From positions 2,728,001 to 2,792,000 of the forward strand of contig JASSKH010000039.1 in assembly GCA_031763025.1 (NCBI GenBank): 64,000 bases of DNA. The letters run 5' to 3'. Below the pieces are notes generated by a model. That model worked only from the letters and a program-made list of their open reading frames with translations. It did not search any database and was not told where the DNA came from. Below, in pieces: positions 10,566-22,799 of this stretch; within the stretch, counting starts at the first letter, position 1; each line of letters starts with the position of its first letter. The position numbers and the translations under genes were made by a program. Source of the stretch: Macrocystis pyrifera. Taxonomy: Eukaryota > Sar > Phaeophyceae > Laminariales > Laminariaceae.

Positions 10566-11299
10566 CTGAAGCAAACCAATATGGACACAGTTGCAAGTTT
10601 GCAAATCGTCTTGATAACAATGCCGACAGTGCACGACCTGGTTCAAAACGACGTGAAGCCTCCTTGTCAGATAAAGTTAGCGACAAAGCGCTTTCTCTGA
10701 GGGAACGTTGACATATATTTTAACCCACAATGTTTCGGTAGAGTACTCAAGTAGGGTTATCCATGCCGTAGATTAATATGTTTCTTGTAATATTCTCGAT
10801 ACATAGCGGGAAAAAAAAGCAGGCCCCTGCTTGACTCTCCTGATCCCACCCGGATGTGATTCAAGTTAGCACCGTTCTCCGACCCACAAGACGCAGAAAA
10901 ATACCTAGCCCTCCGGAGAGCCGCCGAAGCCCGTAAACGGTCAGAAAGTATCGAACCGTCTAAAACCGCCGGGTGCAATAATTGAAAAAACCGTCGCAAG
11001 TGGTGAACCCAGCTCCAAGTTTTTCGATGACAAGAGCAGTATAGCACTTCGCGCAGCATACTCAATATTCTAAACTTCGCCACTTAAATATGTGGATACC
11101 ACATGTGCGTTGTTTGAAGCAGTGTGAACAGGTATGCATGACGAGTAAGACGTGCTACGGGTCGGCGTTCAACAGCATCATCGTTCGGTCTGGGTGTATG
11201 CTAGATACCCCTGCGAATGGTGAATCGGAATCATGATGCTCTCGGGAGCATTAGCGCAGGCAATATCACCGGAACCTTGACATGACACAAGAGAGGACA

Positions 11300-13050
11300 G
11301 GGTAATTATAAGAAGGGATGCGTGTTACGAGTTACACGTTCGTTCGCGTTCGCATATTCAGAAGACGTTTGCACAAGAAACAGGCTCACCTACCATTGGT
11401 AGGGGTGACCAAATATATATCTACATGGATCATTCGTGCGAAGCGCCAAAAAACTATAAAGGCGTTCTCGGGCGTGTTCAGCGCAGGACACTTATTGGTC
11501 TTAAGAAACAACAATAAACACGAAGGCTGGCCCTGGTTGGATTTCTTACTATGGAAAATGCATTTTACACTGAATAACAGTACAAAGGATCTCGAATTTC
11601 TTGTTGTCGTCTAATAGCATTTTTACGTCTCGTGTACATTTTCAACTATAATCAGTGCAAGTGCGTACTCTGTTATGTTGTTCATCATGGCATCATGGCG
11701 GAGGAGCAGAACATTATTCACAGAGATATAAGTCGATTTCAAGTAAGAGTGGGTAGCTCTTCGAGATAAGGTCCGATTCACAAGCGGTTTTTCAAGTTTA
11801 TATATTTGGTACTATTCGGATAAAGTGCTTGTGTCGGGGTGTTGTTGCAGGTAAGGGGTTGTACAGGCGGCATGGTCAAAGTAGGAAACCCCAAAGAAAT
11901 AAACGTAAACCATGCGACAGCGGCGATCTGCTGATAGCTTTAAGGAATGCAAGGATGCCATGATGAGTAACGACCAAACACGAGTTATGCACCTCTTGTG
12001 TACCGCGATTCTCATTTCTTTCGACTCGTTTAGAACGCGAATCTTGTATTTATACAAACCCGACTGAATTTTACCAACGCACACAAATGAACCATCCACG
12101 ATTTACGACCATCTGGCCCTCTCAAAACAAAAACGAAACCTCAGGCGTTGCTTAGAATAGCTTACCACTCTTTCAGACGGGCTGCGCAGAGTTGAACAGC
12201 AGTAGCAACAAAAACGGTCATAGTCGCTGCGTTAGTAATGACGGCGGAACTTGTTCGGGGACGCAGAGAAGCAAACCAGAAAAAGAGTACCTGGTACTGG
12301 TTTGGGAAGCATGAAAGCTCAGGGTAAGAAATTCAAATGTTATATACATGATAAAACATATAGAACACGTACACCCGACGTGCCACGCACTACAGAAAGG
12401 GCACCATAGTATCATCTCAAGCGGTCGCACTCACAGCTGACATGGGAATCAATATCGTATTACACAACTGACGTCCGCGCGTGTACTGCCATTACCGCCT
12501 CGCATCCTGGCAGGCAATGTATCCTCACGTATACAAGCTACTGCATAGAGAGTGGTAGTGCTGGTTGGTCGTAATGCCATGTGCAAAACAATGATTAACG
12601 GAGACGACGGAAGAGGAATACCGCACTTCCAGTCGACAGATATTAAATGCGTTAAATGTTTAGGTAGGAGTCTGCACACTACAGGGGCACCAGAAACTGC
12701 TCAAGACCCAACGAAACAGCCGAGCTCGACGTCACGACGATAGCCTCGAGATCAGTTGAGTGCCATCGCCAACAAACCATTATCAGGATGGTTTCTTTTC
12801 GTAGGTTTAAGAAAACATGCAACGCATTCAATGTTTCCTCCTCTCCTTGTAGAGCCGCCCAAATATCGTATAAACAAGTCGAGGAAATTGGGCCAACTCA
12901 ACACGTGATTTTCGGTGGCAGAATATACACCTCGCGGTCGATTATGGTAAACACATAAGTAGAATACTATAAGCACCAGAGAAAATATTGTGACTCACAC
13001 CGAATTACAACCAGGTGGCACACTGAATCTTTCGTTAGCATAATAATTAC
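11300..13050. other. no gene seen
   Basis: A minus-strand frame at 12830-12930 reads GVYSATENHVLSWPNF after an AG, which superficially resembles beta-helix repeats. It lacks the FxNNS part and a good donor. No other coding signal is visible. Confidence 0.35.
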
Positions 13051-13640
13051 GAATGAGTCATGATTCAGGTTAATATACCGCTGCTCGCGCTTCCCGCCGC
13101 ACGAAGATTCGTCATCAGGACGAGTGAGTCATAGTTAAGGTTGGTTTAGTTTCGGACCCTTCCCTTATTTTTCCTCTCGTTGGAGATACTGCTGCTCGCA
13201 TTATCCGCTGCTGGAGTTTGCGTTTTGGCTGACATGTCTGGGTACGTTTGTTTGGTCGATATATCGCTGATCGCTTCTCCCGCTATCACGGTTGATTTCT
13301 TGTTTTTAGTACGGCACGGAGCGGTTGAAAAACACTGGTTTATTTGTCTTCCTGGCGCGCGACTGCATCGTGCGGTCGATATACCGCCGCTCGTGTTTCT
13401 GCCGCTTGCAGGGACGACATAGCTAACGTGCTTGTGCCATCGTCATACTTGACAAACCGCATACCGCTGTTTCCCCTGCACGCAGCTAACACATTGTCGA
13501 CACCGGGATTCATAGGGACGGTATATGGACAGCTCATCTTGCTCCTGCGGCTCGTGGTTGACATAATGTTGGCCCAGCCAAGTCGTAGCTATCGTTGAAA
13601 TACCGATGATCGTATGTACCACTGCTCGCGGTTGAAAACT
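13050..13640 (+). repeat. diverged tandem repeats of about 75-140 bp
   Basis: Variants of GATATACCGCTGCTCGCGCT occur near 13073, 13184, 13257, 13377, 13459 and 13598. They are commonly preceded by GGTTGA- or GAGTCAT-type sequence. Spacing is irregular (73-139 bp), so the array is old. Confidence 0.55.
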
Positions 13641-13678
13641 AGCTGGGTGCCGTCTCGTCGCTTGAAATTAGGCTACAC

Positions 13679-14690
13679 CTACGTCTGACACGACTTGGTT
13701 TCAGGGTAGGTTAGCATACCGACGCCAACATTTCCGTGATGAATGTCGTCTTCGCGGACAACTGACACTGCCTGGCGGCGGTTACACGCCCGCATCACTG
13801 TGGATACAAAATCCAGCATCACTGTGTACACCAAGGTGTTGCTGACACTGTTGACATAGGGGCGATTGGTACACCCAGGACACGCAGCGATCCGTGACAC
13901 GTTCATATTGTCGCTGCTGTGGCAGGTACTACCAGTGCGAAAACTACCCCACAGGAGTCGAAGGGTGAGGTGACCCGGGGTAACACTTGAGGGAAACAAC
14001 GCTGCTTTCCCTTCAGGCCACTCAATACGTACACGATGTCGTTCGCGCCTACACGCCCCCGGTGAAACCCATAACTCTGCTCAGACCCCCACCCCCACCC
14101 CTCCGGATATCCAAGAGAGAAAATAATGTGAAATGTGGTAAAACTAGACAATCATTATGCACAGACTCCAAGCTCTGAGGAAGGTGTTGCCGTTTGTTGT
14201 TTGTTCGGTTGACCTAACGATTCTTTGTTCGTATGCTTGTTCGTATTTCTGGTATCGACATCTGTAAAATATCAATCGGCCTCTAAAAGGGTTCAGTCGT
14301 TTTTCAACTACTAGAAGTACGAGCTCGGAAAAACCTGCGTCTGTCGTACGTTTATCCCGCGTATACTTGGGATTATATGTTTCGCTAGTATTACACTTGA
14401 GGTCTTTCCCTCCCATTGTACACCAACCAGCATGTTTTAGGATTTACCAGAACCAATCATCTCTGCCGTCGTTGTCCTGCGTTCGATACTGCACTACAGT
14501 ACAGCGACACACCGGAAACGTCCGCCTGGAGTGGGCCAACTGGATCTTTGTATATATATGCAGCTCAATGTTTCTTTCGAGGGTTCTCTCGCTCGGCTTG
14601 CTGCGTAAGTACGGCTTCGCTGAGATGACGTGTTCTGGGTGCGGTTGGTGTATCTCGGGCTGCTTGTATCATGCGCTGCTGTTGTTGAAC
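13679..14690. other. unassigned; no supported gene
   Basis: A minus-strand frame at 13679-13999 contains VNSVSNTLVYTV, loosely like MNSVSNLFVLVAQ in copy B (19.1-19.5 kb). The similarity is too short to claim homology. Otherwise nothing is recognised. Confidence 0.3.
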
Positions 14691-15050
14691 GGCTAGAATT
14701 AATGACACGAGTGTATCATCCGTTTTTGGTACGATGTTGTTGCTCCGCTAGTCACGTTTGAAGTACATCGTCGGGCAGATACGGCTGCGTCACGACGCGG
14801 CAAATTTGTAGTTTGTCACGGAAAACGCGGCTCGGCGTTGGTATATCTATGGGTTTGACACGATCGCATCAAAGCGGTGGTTGATATGTTCACTGTTGAC
14901 TAAGAGTTCATGCAAAAACGGCCTAACTACGGGTGTTGTCTCGCCGCACGATGCATTGAATATATATTGTTTCACGAGACTACGGTTACAGAAAAAGTTG
15001 TGTCATTACGGCAGTGACTGGTAGTTCCAATCCCACCCACCCGCCTGAAA
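14580..15050 (+). repeat. old duplicate of 33340-33800, copy 1
   Basis: Ordered matches to 33340-33800 include GTGTTCTGGGTGCG with GTGTTCTGGGCGTG, GTACATCGTCGGGCAGATAC with GTACATCGTCTGGCGGATAC, and GTTCATGCA-A-ACGGCC in both. Both copies run in the same direction. No open frame is conserved. A G9-10 run lies at about 15101. Confidence 0.6.
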
Positions 15051-15332
15051 CCGTGTGCAGGGTGTAGCCACGTGTTTGCGTTTGTTGTCATAAATACGGG
15101 GGGGGGGGGTGTACTATTTTTATGCTTGCCTTAGTCATTTGACCGTTGACCACGCATCCCTTGCGAGACGGAGCACCGTTTCTACTCCTCATAGACACCT
15201 CCAACAATTGGGTGCTCATTACTTTGTGTCCATAGATTACATTGAAACGTTTTGCTAATATTACCCCCTTCCCGTCTGGCCGCCTGTGGCCACCATCTAT
15301 CTTCTAGGATAGAGATCGTTTCTCGCTGCTAT

Positions 15333-15860
15333 TCAGTGTATCAACTCCTCCATGTCACTTTCGTACATTGCCCTCATCTCTTGTTCTAACACACCCCATT
15401 CCTCCTTGTATATTTCACACTCTCCTACTGTGTGAGTCCTACTATCTATTGCCTTGCCACACGAGCACATCTGTGTATCTACTTTCTCCTGCTCCTGGCT
15501 ACTGGTATACCTCTTTCTTCTTTCTAGGAGGTCCAGTTCACCTACACGAAAGCGCAGGTTCATCGTTTTCGCGAAGTCCATCGGGCCGTGCAGACACATT
15601 TACATTCATATTCCTGCCCTCAATCCCCCGAATGTGTTTTTATTATTCCACCTTGTTCTCTACACTAGCCTTTCTATTCTTTCTATCTTTTCTTTTATTT
15701 CTGCCTTGTATCTCCTAAAACGTCCCGGCGGACATCATCTCTTCTTGGTTTCCCCCTATATCCTTCTATAGTTTCGCAAATACACCATCCCACCCTGTTC
15801 TAGTACGCCCTTTACTTTCTTTCTCCATACAGCTCTATCAACGTTCGAGACGGGGGGGGG
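15333..15860 (-). pseudogene. non-LTR retrotransposon-like C-terminal fragment
   Basis: A minus-strand frame (15333-15599) reads FRVGELDLLERRKRYTS, then MCSCGKAIDSRTHTVGECEI, then YKEEWGVLEQEMRAMYES. The C-x-C-G-K...H...E-C pattern near the end of a charged frame is typical of the C-terminal zinc-like motif of LINE reverse-transcriptase proteins. Upstream (to about 15860) the same strand has protein-like segments such as DRAVWRKKVKGVLEQGG and RRYKAEIKEKIERIERL, broken by stops and frameshifts. Only the tail of the element survives. A family assignment would need a protein search. Confidence 0.5.
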
Positions 15861-16850
15861 GGTCTATACCACGCTGAGGACGAACTCAGTGTGAGGTGTT
15901 TTTTTTTTGTTCATCCTCCGGCGGATTGGCAAAAATATAGTTCAAGCTCACCACACTTCCACGTTTCAATTTCGTGTTGAGTTTCAACTTATCCCATAGC
16001 TCCCGTTGCAACATCACAACAGGCTGCTGTTACTCCTGAAGGTTGGAGACGTGGACCCGACCTGACCCCCGAGGGGAGCAGGTACGGTGGAGATAGCCAC
16101 CCGGGAGAGTAATATGTTCCGGGTGGTGGTGTATCGGGGTAAGAGACTTGAACTAATCCAATACCGACCATAGCTGGTCGACGAAAGTAACGAACAATAA
16201 TTCCGTATTGCAAACAGACAGCACAATGAATCGCTTGCCTGCAGGTGCGTGGTTGATTAAGGGACAGGTAATGCATTCATGTGCTCCTCCAGAAATCTCA
16301 AGGTTGAAAAGAGACTTCAGGGGGCGATACTCACATATTTATTGACTCGTGGGAACCGGCAATGTGATGAGTGGATTTTTCTTCACTAGGACGATACATT
16401 GATCCGTTTCGATTTACATTCCAGTATATCAGCCCCGTACTTAATATACCATGTGTCAGCACGAATGTCGACGAAACACCCAGAATTGCGCTTGTTCGCC
16501 AAGAAGGGAAACCACGTATTCTAGCGCAGGAATAGTAGAATTTTTACGATATGTACAAGACCCTTTCTCCATACTATTGGCTTTAAAAAACTTAGCATTT
16601 TCCATGCCTGGCACGAGTCCTTCACTGCCTGCTGTTGAAGGCGTACACCCGGAATGCTGCGAACGACGAAAGACATGTGCTTCGAAAACAGGTAGATGGC
16701 AAGGGTTTGTAAAGGGGTTGAAAGACGGCCACGTGAATATACTGTATGGGCTAAACCGTTGAACGCTGGGAGTAACGTCGGTCGTAGGTGCGTCAATGGC
16801 GATGGGTCATTAGGTGTCTTCTATTTCGATCGATAATGTGTACAGTAGAA
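15861..16850. other. no gene seen
   Basis: Contains a G10 run near 15852, a T-run near 15900 and a Pro-rich minus-strand frame at 15989-16276 without recognisable domain features. At 16420-16460 the sequence TCCAGTATAT-GCCC-GT-CTT resembles 16911-16935 and 35503-35520, the edge of the dispersed unit. Confidence 0.3.
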
Positions 16851-18431
16851 CTCAGACATTGAATGGGGTTCGATTCAAACGGACGATGTTTTGGGCCTTT
16901 CCGAGTTAAATTCCAGTATATTGCCCAGTTCTTGATATATCATGTGTCAACACGAGTGGCGAATAACCGCCCAGAGAGAGAGTGAGACATCTTGCTGAGC
17001 TTTGTTTCCTTATTATTGCATTCGATTTTACCAAGGCGCTTTTTTTTTGTGCAAGCCCCTGAAGTACTACGGCGGTATTGATACATACTGTGGGATAGGT
17101 ACACCACCATATCGAGCCCAGACAGTGTCACCCTACCAGCGGCGTTACATATGATCTAGTTTCATTCTTACACGCGTTCAAGACAAGGGATGCTGAGGTA
17201 ATAAACAACACAACGAGACATAGTTTCTGCGCAATTTCGGCTTGAAAATGGCCCATTGTTTTGCATGTGTTTGGTATTGCATATTTGCGTTTCATGGACG
17301 TTACCAGCAATGTTTGTTTAAGGCGCAACACACCCGAGGGGACGGCAAGGAGCACCTTCGATCGGGTTCCCTTGACAACCACGACGAGCTTAACCCTTAG
17401 CTTATTATACGAGGTATGATATCCTAGTATTGTCGACTGACAAGAGTAGGGCCGTTCGCGCATATGCTGCACTTTGCTGACGGTTCATATTTTTGTTGGT
17501 TTATACAACATAATTATAAACAATATATGAACAAAAAATTACAGTGTATATGCGGGATAGGGTGACGAACTTGGATATAAAAGAAGCGTAAACCCGTGCT
17601 ACAGAGGAACCATGCACATTTTATTTCAACTGATACACGTTCTGCGGCCTGTCTTTCCTCCATCAAAACCAGGTGATGGGCTACAAAAAGCGTATTCTTC
17701 AGCTAGAATGTACGAGTACTGTTAGACGGGGCCGCCAGAAACGCTTTCACATGATCTCGAACTGTGTGTCACTGAGCACGCGACAACTAGTGGAAGCCCT
17801 TGCGCACCACTCAGATGCAACGCTGCCAGGGTACGCAATTCTTCCTTTCGGCCTTCTACTACAACCACCAACAATCCTGGATGGATTTGAAGAGATCGAA
17901 GCCTACTCACTGCGTGGACCAAGCGCCAAATCACTCACCCAGCACGAGTTATCGTTGACCACGTGTAGTGCCGACAGCACACGATGAACAGGTTCAAACT
18001 CGCATGGCATTGCACACAAATATCAGTGCATATTCGGCGATTGTTCCGCTGTGGAACTAACAATACGTCAGATGTCCCTGCCAGCAGAAATAAATGCAGA
18101 ACCAAAACTCCGGAGCACGGTAGAGTCCGATGGTTTAGTCGTGGGTGCCGGTTGTGTGGGCGCAGCTGTTGTAGATGACAGACACGTTCGATCGCCATCC
18201 ATTAATTTTCAACTCAGGTCTATAATCTTGTAAATAAAGCTCTTCTCGTACCAATACGAGATTCGTGAGGTACACGAAACACGAAAGGAAACGAATTGCA
18301 TGCCGCCTTGCTTCAAATACATTTGGTGGCATAGTACTACGAAATTTCTCTCCTTCAAGGATATAGGTTTGTCCTACTGTAGTCACATCCACCTTTATTA
18401 CAGGCAAATTGCGACCAACGCGCTTTCTCAC

Positions 18432-18512
18432 CTCCGTCTCTCAAAGCTGAGTTGTTCGTGAAGATAGCGCTACCGTTGATGATGATCTCCGATCTCCACG
18501 AGTGAATTGCAC
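18432..18512 (-). pseudogene. beta-helix (Pmp-type) exon, copy B
   Basis: An 81-bp open exon with acceptor CACCAG and donor GTGAGA, phase 1 at both ends. It encodes GAIHSWRSEIIING then SAIFTNNSALRDGG. The frame, the GG borders and the FTNNSA core are kept, although flanking sequence has diverged from the other copies. Confidence 0.55.
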
Positions 18513-19015
18513 CTGGTGGAAACCAATATAGAAACAGTTGTACGTTTACAAATCATCTGTCGGCAGTGCACCACCTAGTTCACAACCACGTCAAACTCCT
18601 TTGTGAGTGAAATTATGCGACGAAGCGCTTTCGACGAAAGGGGAAACGTTGACATGTATTTTCTAGCCCACAGTGTGTTCCATGACAAGAGCAACCACAC
18701 ACTGCGCACAGCTTACTGAACTGGAACGGCCGCCAGGTAAGAATGTGAATACTACATGTGCTTTGTTGAAGGCGGTATGAACTTCATGGGTGTCGGGTAA
18801 GACGTACTCGGGCCGGGCGCTTACCTGCACTAGCGTTTAGTGGGGGTCTATGGCAATAAGAGCTGCGAACGGAGCATCAGCATCATTTTTCTCACAGGAG
18901 CATTAGCGTAGGCAACATCACCGGAGCCCAGTTTTGTCAAAAGGGAGGATTGGGCTAGTACATGTCACGTATGTGGTAAAATTAGAACAGTACTGTTGAC
19001 CAGGTTTCGACCCGT

Positions 19016-19475
19016 TTACGAAGTTTGTGCTAGGAACCTGGGCTTTTCTCGGTCTACGTCGAATATGAAAATAATTGCACATTGAATCGTGAGTGGGTCC
19101 CAGGAAAAACATACCGGGTGAATATCAGGAAAATCATGAATAAGGGGGGGAAACGACGACATCGGTAGGGAAATACATATATGCTGTTCCACGAACATTC
19201 ATCAGAGGGAGACGGAAATTATGTTTAGGGGAATCTGCCAAAGAAGGACGAATGCAGCTCTGGATGTCACTTGCGGAGAATGCAGTACACCTTCGCGGGA
19301 CCGTGGGGTAGAGAATGATGTCGGTGCGGGGTTCGGGATAGTTTACTCCATATGATAATGTAGACCTCGCCAGTAGGTCCAACGGCATGCACTCCGTATC
19401 GGGGATGGATATTTTACCGGGGGTTGAAGGCGTCAGTTGAGCTACAAGCACGAAGAGGTTCGATACACTGTTCAT
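19016..19475 (-). pseudogene. unidentified coding-like remnant shared with copy C
   Basis: A minus-strand frame (19134-19475) reads NSVSNLFVLVAQLTPSTPG, then CTAFSASDIQSC and YFPTDVVVSP. The next frame continues PDIHPVCFSW. Copy C (37556-37789, minus) has FFSTDVVAPSIDMVPDIHP and GPTHDSV at the matching place. The shared peptide words suggest descent from a coding sequence. I do not recognise the protein. Frameshifts and stops in both copies indicate decay. Confidence 0.35.
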
Positions 19476-19619
19476 AGCAGAGGTGGGATACGTCGACCTC
19501 GGTGAAGGGGCGAAGAAGTATTTGTTTCACGTACTCGGGTATTGGTTACGTTCCACTGCTATGCGTGTCATGTGTCCCTGGTTGCGAAGGTAGCCAGGGG
19601 CCATGGCGTTGACCCAGAA

Positions 19620-21060
19620 CCTCATTGTCTACTTGGTGCAAGCACATTGACTCCAGCAATTGTCACAGAGTTGAAACCGACAAGCTCTTACGACACATAA
19701 CCACGATACGGCCCGGGTAATGTGTGCAACACATTGGATGCAATATGCGCAAGGATGCGGCTGTTCTCTACGCTTATTCACTAGACATCGGCAAATATTG
19801 CCCCACAAACGGCAAGTATGCTCGACACGAATTTGATGGTTCCAAGCGATGGATACTGGTCGTCCCGATGGAGAACGGGAACACCCCGGCCTTCGAGCGA
19901 ATGCATTCGTGTTGGGGTTCAAATACATTTTGACGTGCAAAATATTGAAAAATCGGTTTGGAGGCGTGGCTCGCACTACATGGGAATATGCTTTAACTTA
20001 TAGACCATGCTGCTAGCCCCGTCTACAAAACAAGACAACCGACAACTGAAGTACCGTCAAGTCACATAATTGGATACTCATAAATATCTTTCCGCCAACA
20101 CGAGCAGGAGTAGGAACCTGGCCGGAACCGAACATCAACGGATATACGAAACGACTGGGAGAGAGGTGTGTCATCCTTCGCCAGTTCATGACTGCTGGAT
20201 CGGAAACGTGAACATCGCTCCAGAGTTCTGTTTTTTCCGCCGTACATTCGTATGTTCCGTTTTGTGACCTGGCGCCAAAGCATCGGCATAGCTTGAAAAT
20301 AGTTATGTAGTCTTCTTCTGTAGCCTTTGCTGCGAGAGACAGATTTCAGATTTACCCGTTTAACCAATATGAAAAAATACATACTATGTATATCCACAGT
20401 AATCAGCCCTCCTCCCATTCACCTGGAGAAGGTGTTTTCCTTCGACAGGGCGTGGCCTACTCTAGTCTGCCGGACGCACCGCTCATTTTCTGCTCGTGGT
20501 AAATGTTTTAACACTCAGTAACGTAGATATTCGTACACTGCCCCCCGGTATGGGAAATTGACGACAGTACGCGACGGATAGAGCTGACCGAAGGTTGTCG
20601 AAACAATTAAGCGCCTTTCAGGGTGTGAGCGAAAGGCCAATACAGTCCCGTTCACCACGAATTGGATAGGGGTGTCTGATTAATCCGTTTTTGGAGAAAA
20701 GGTACGGATAGCGCGGATGCCTGAGCTTTTGGTGAGGAGGCCAGCTGTCGATTCCGACGAAGAAGGGTCGTGGAAGAGACTGTTAGGATAAATGGTGGCC
20801 ATTGATCGCTTCCGCGTTAGACAATGGATTCCATCTGCGTTTTTCGAGAAACACGCTGGCCGGTCAAGCTGGTTGACATTTAAAATACGGTAAAAAAGAG
20901 TGTTTGCCGAGTAGCGTTTTCAAAGTACACATTCCCAACACGAACGCCGAATGCACGAGTAGCAGCATGTTCTTGAAAAACAATCAAGCACGTACTTGAG
21001 CGAAGGTAAACATTTAACGAAATATACGGTACGTCTATTCTCTCCATACCGTTGTCATAA
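19620..21060. other. no gene seen; weak duplicate of 7.1-7.5 kb
   Basis: 19890-20350 is an old duplicate of 7130-7520. The minus-strand frame at 20062-20418 (GGGLITVDIHSMYFFI) begins after a CCAG and could be exon-derived, but nothing supports a function. 20540-21060 shows no feature. Confidence 0.3.
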
Positions 21061-21062
21061 AA

Positions 21063-21720
21063 TCACATATCATCCTTAATTCCTGGCTCGCACGCACGAC
21101 GCACCTCGCGCTGTATAACGTCTACACAAAAAGACAACAGCTTCGACCACAAGTCCTCGAGAGGTGTACTTAGGGTGTGACGCGGGGTAGAAGCTTTTGT
21201 GTGTTTCAGCGGGCCGCCGCCGGCCTGCTGCTGACGACTCGTTCTACGCACACTTGGTGTTGTGGAGGACATGTCGTTCTTGATCTACTACTTCTGTAGT
21301 TTTGCTCTTACCTCCCTTCACGGCGAGTGCGACAGCATCAATGTTAGTTCATGTAACATTTTTTATTCACAAAAATGAGGTAACAGGCGCCGCAGCAGCA
21401 ACAATAGTCACCGCATCGATGACAGTGACGACGCGGTGTGAGGTCACCGTGGCCTCAGTGACGATCGTCCGCAATGAGGAAAGTGGAGCACGCCAGAGCG
21501 GCGGGAAGTGCCTTCGAAGAACGCCGCGAACGCCGTGGTACGAAACTCGAATAATGAAAACGTAAGCGCCTTGCTGCTCAGGTGTTGGAATTGTTGCTTG
21601 TTTTCTGCCGCCGGTAGCTGCCGCGAACGATTCTGCTAGTCTGTGTCTGTGTAGGAAGCAAAAGGTACTGCGGTCAACTTTAACGCCGATATCGTTGCTG
21701 GCCTGATCCTTGCCACTCAA
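21063..21720. other. unassigned open frames on both strands
   Basis: Minus-strand frame 21063-21272 (LSTPLEDLWSKLLSFCVDVI) and frame 21367-21720 are protein-like in places, and plus-strand frame 21302-21565 overlaps the latter. None shows a recognisable motif. A GTAAGC donor-like site follows the plus frame at about 21561. Confidence 0.25.
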
Positions 21721-22790
21721 ACTCTCTGTTCTGTTTTGTTGTTCCGCGATATCAGGTCTGCGTTACCCCCACCGCACCTCGGCAGAAAGGGGTTTGACAT
21801 GACGGGTTTGATTTTGTTTTCCTCGAACACAGCAAGGTCATGATGGGAAGGTAATTCTACTACTTTGCGGAAGGACTGTGTTTCCAAAATAGATTTGCCG
21901 CAAACTTTCCAGTTACTGAACACAAACAGCGCAAACAGGTGCACACTAACGTGTTTTACTTGGCAGTCGGCTCCAATCCACTTTTCGTGATGTTGATATG
22001 GCAGCAATACTGCAAGCCTTGGGGGTGCCGCACTCTCGATATATGGTTCTTGATTATCTCATCGAGGAGGTGTCGGCGTTGAGAGTGAAGTGGAACATGA
22101 GCAGACCTGACATCGTTATGTTTAGACCTCTAATAATCAGATACCACATTTCCCCCAATATCAAACAACCATTAAAATGCTTTTGAACAACGTTAGATAC
22201 TGCTTTTTTCATCATATACACTTCGTAGCTCCCACGTTAAGTACACAAAGAAAACAGCCGGCCGAACGTACACAACAAAAACACTCGTGTGCACCTGTAG
22301 TGAGAGAACCAGGGATGACTTCGGTACCCCCCGTTTGATATAGGTTCGAAACAATAATATTTTTGCAAAGCGCAATTTTAATCGCTCTCAGAGACAAACG
22401 GTTGAAATAAGCACAACTGGAAATAACGAGGTAAATGAAAGGATTTGTGATCGCGATAAATACAGCGAGAAGGAAACCTAAATCACTCCCACCTGAAGTG
22501 TAACAGGTACTTCTTGTAAAGAACCGCAAGAAACAAAACCAAGCGATCGAATAAATGCGTAAATCTTCTAGCCAAAGGAGAGGAACCGAAAGGAGAAGTG
22601 TCTGTCACCTCGACGTCCATGTTCCCAAGATAGGGTGGCAAACGGAGGAAAAGGGTCGTATTGACTTGTAGACACTCACTCGCCAGTTTGTCCTTATGAG
22701 TAATTTCTGTCTGGCATAACAACGAGAAAGATATCTTGGCCGTGTTTATGCTGGTGGGAACTATGGATTGCCAGCGCTTAAACAAGCAGT
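21717..22790 (-). pseudogene. unidentified minus-strand frames with hydrophobic segments
   Basis: Three consecutive minus-strand frames look more protein-like than background. 22483-22785 contains RRFTHLFDRLVLFLAVLYKK. 22212-22529 contains DLGFLLAVFIAITNPFIYLV followed by ISSCAYFNRLSLR, consistent with membrane segments. 21717-22007 contains SHHDLAVFEENKIKP. The first frame ends next to CTTCAG/GTGGGA, which could be a splice site. They may be exons of a membrane protein, or relics. No family was recognised. Confidence 0.25.
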
Positions 22791-22799
22791 GACAAATCT

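Larger units (their letters stand above)
7580..11290 (-). repeat. dispersed unit copy A
   Basis: Colinear, diverged similarity to copy B (16850-19620) and copy C (35460-37910). Matching blocks are 7608-7780 with 17015-17215 and 35605-35795; 9360-9560 with 17390-17600 and 36010-36215; 9670-9880 with 17722-17935 and 36350-36500; the exon at 10485-10565; and 11100-11280 with 18735-18930 and 37335-37510. Copy A is longer because it holds a 1.2-kb TIR insertion, a 111-bp MITE and a local duplication (about 9045-9165 and 9190-9320, each holding a CTGGAC and a GTAAAAAA-GGCGG block). Confidence 0.75.
16850..19620 (-). repeat. dispersed unit copy B
   Basis: Colinear with copies A and C but lacking A's two insertions, so it serves as the empty-site reference. 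The minus-strand frame at 16940-17131 (TLSGLDMVVYLSHSMYQ) matches 7582-7773 in copy A (ALSGLDMVVYRCYSMYQ). This shows that coding-like sequence is shared as well as DNA. Its far end (19076-19200) matches copy C at 37665-37790. Confidence 0.75.

Noticed and set aside
12830-12930. Minus-strand GVYSATENHVLSWPNF as a fifth beta-helix exon
   Set aside because: Starts after an AG, but lacks the FxNNS core and a consensus donor; the resemblance is too weak.
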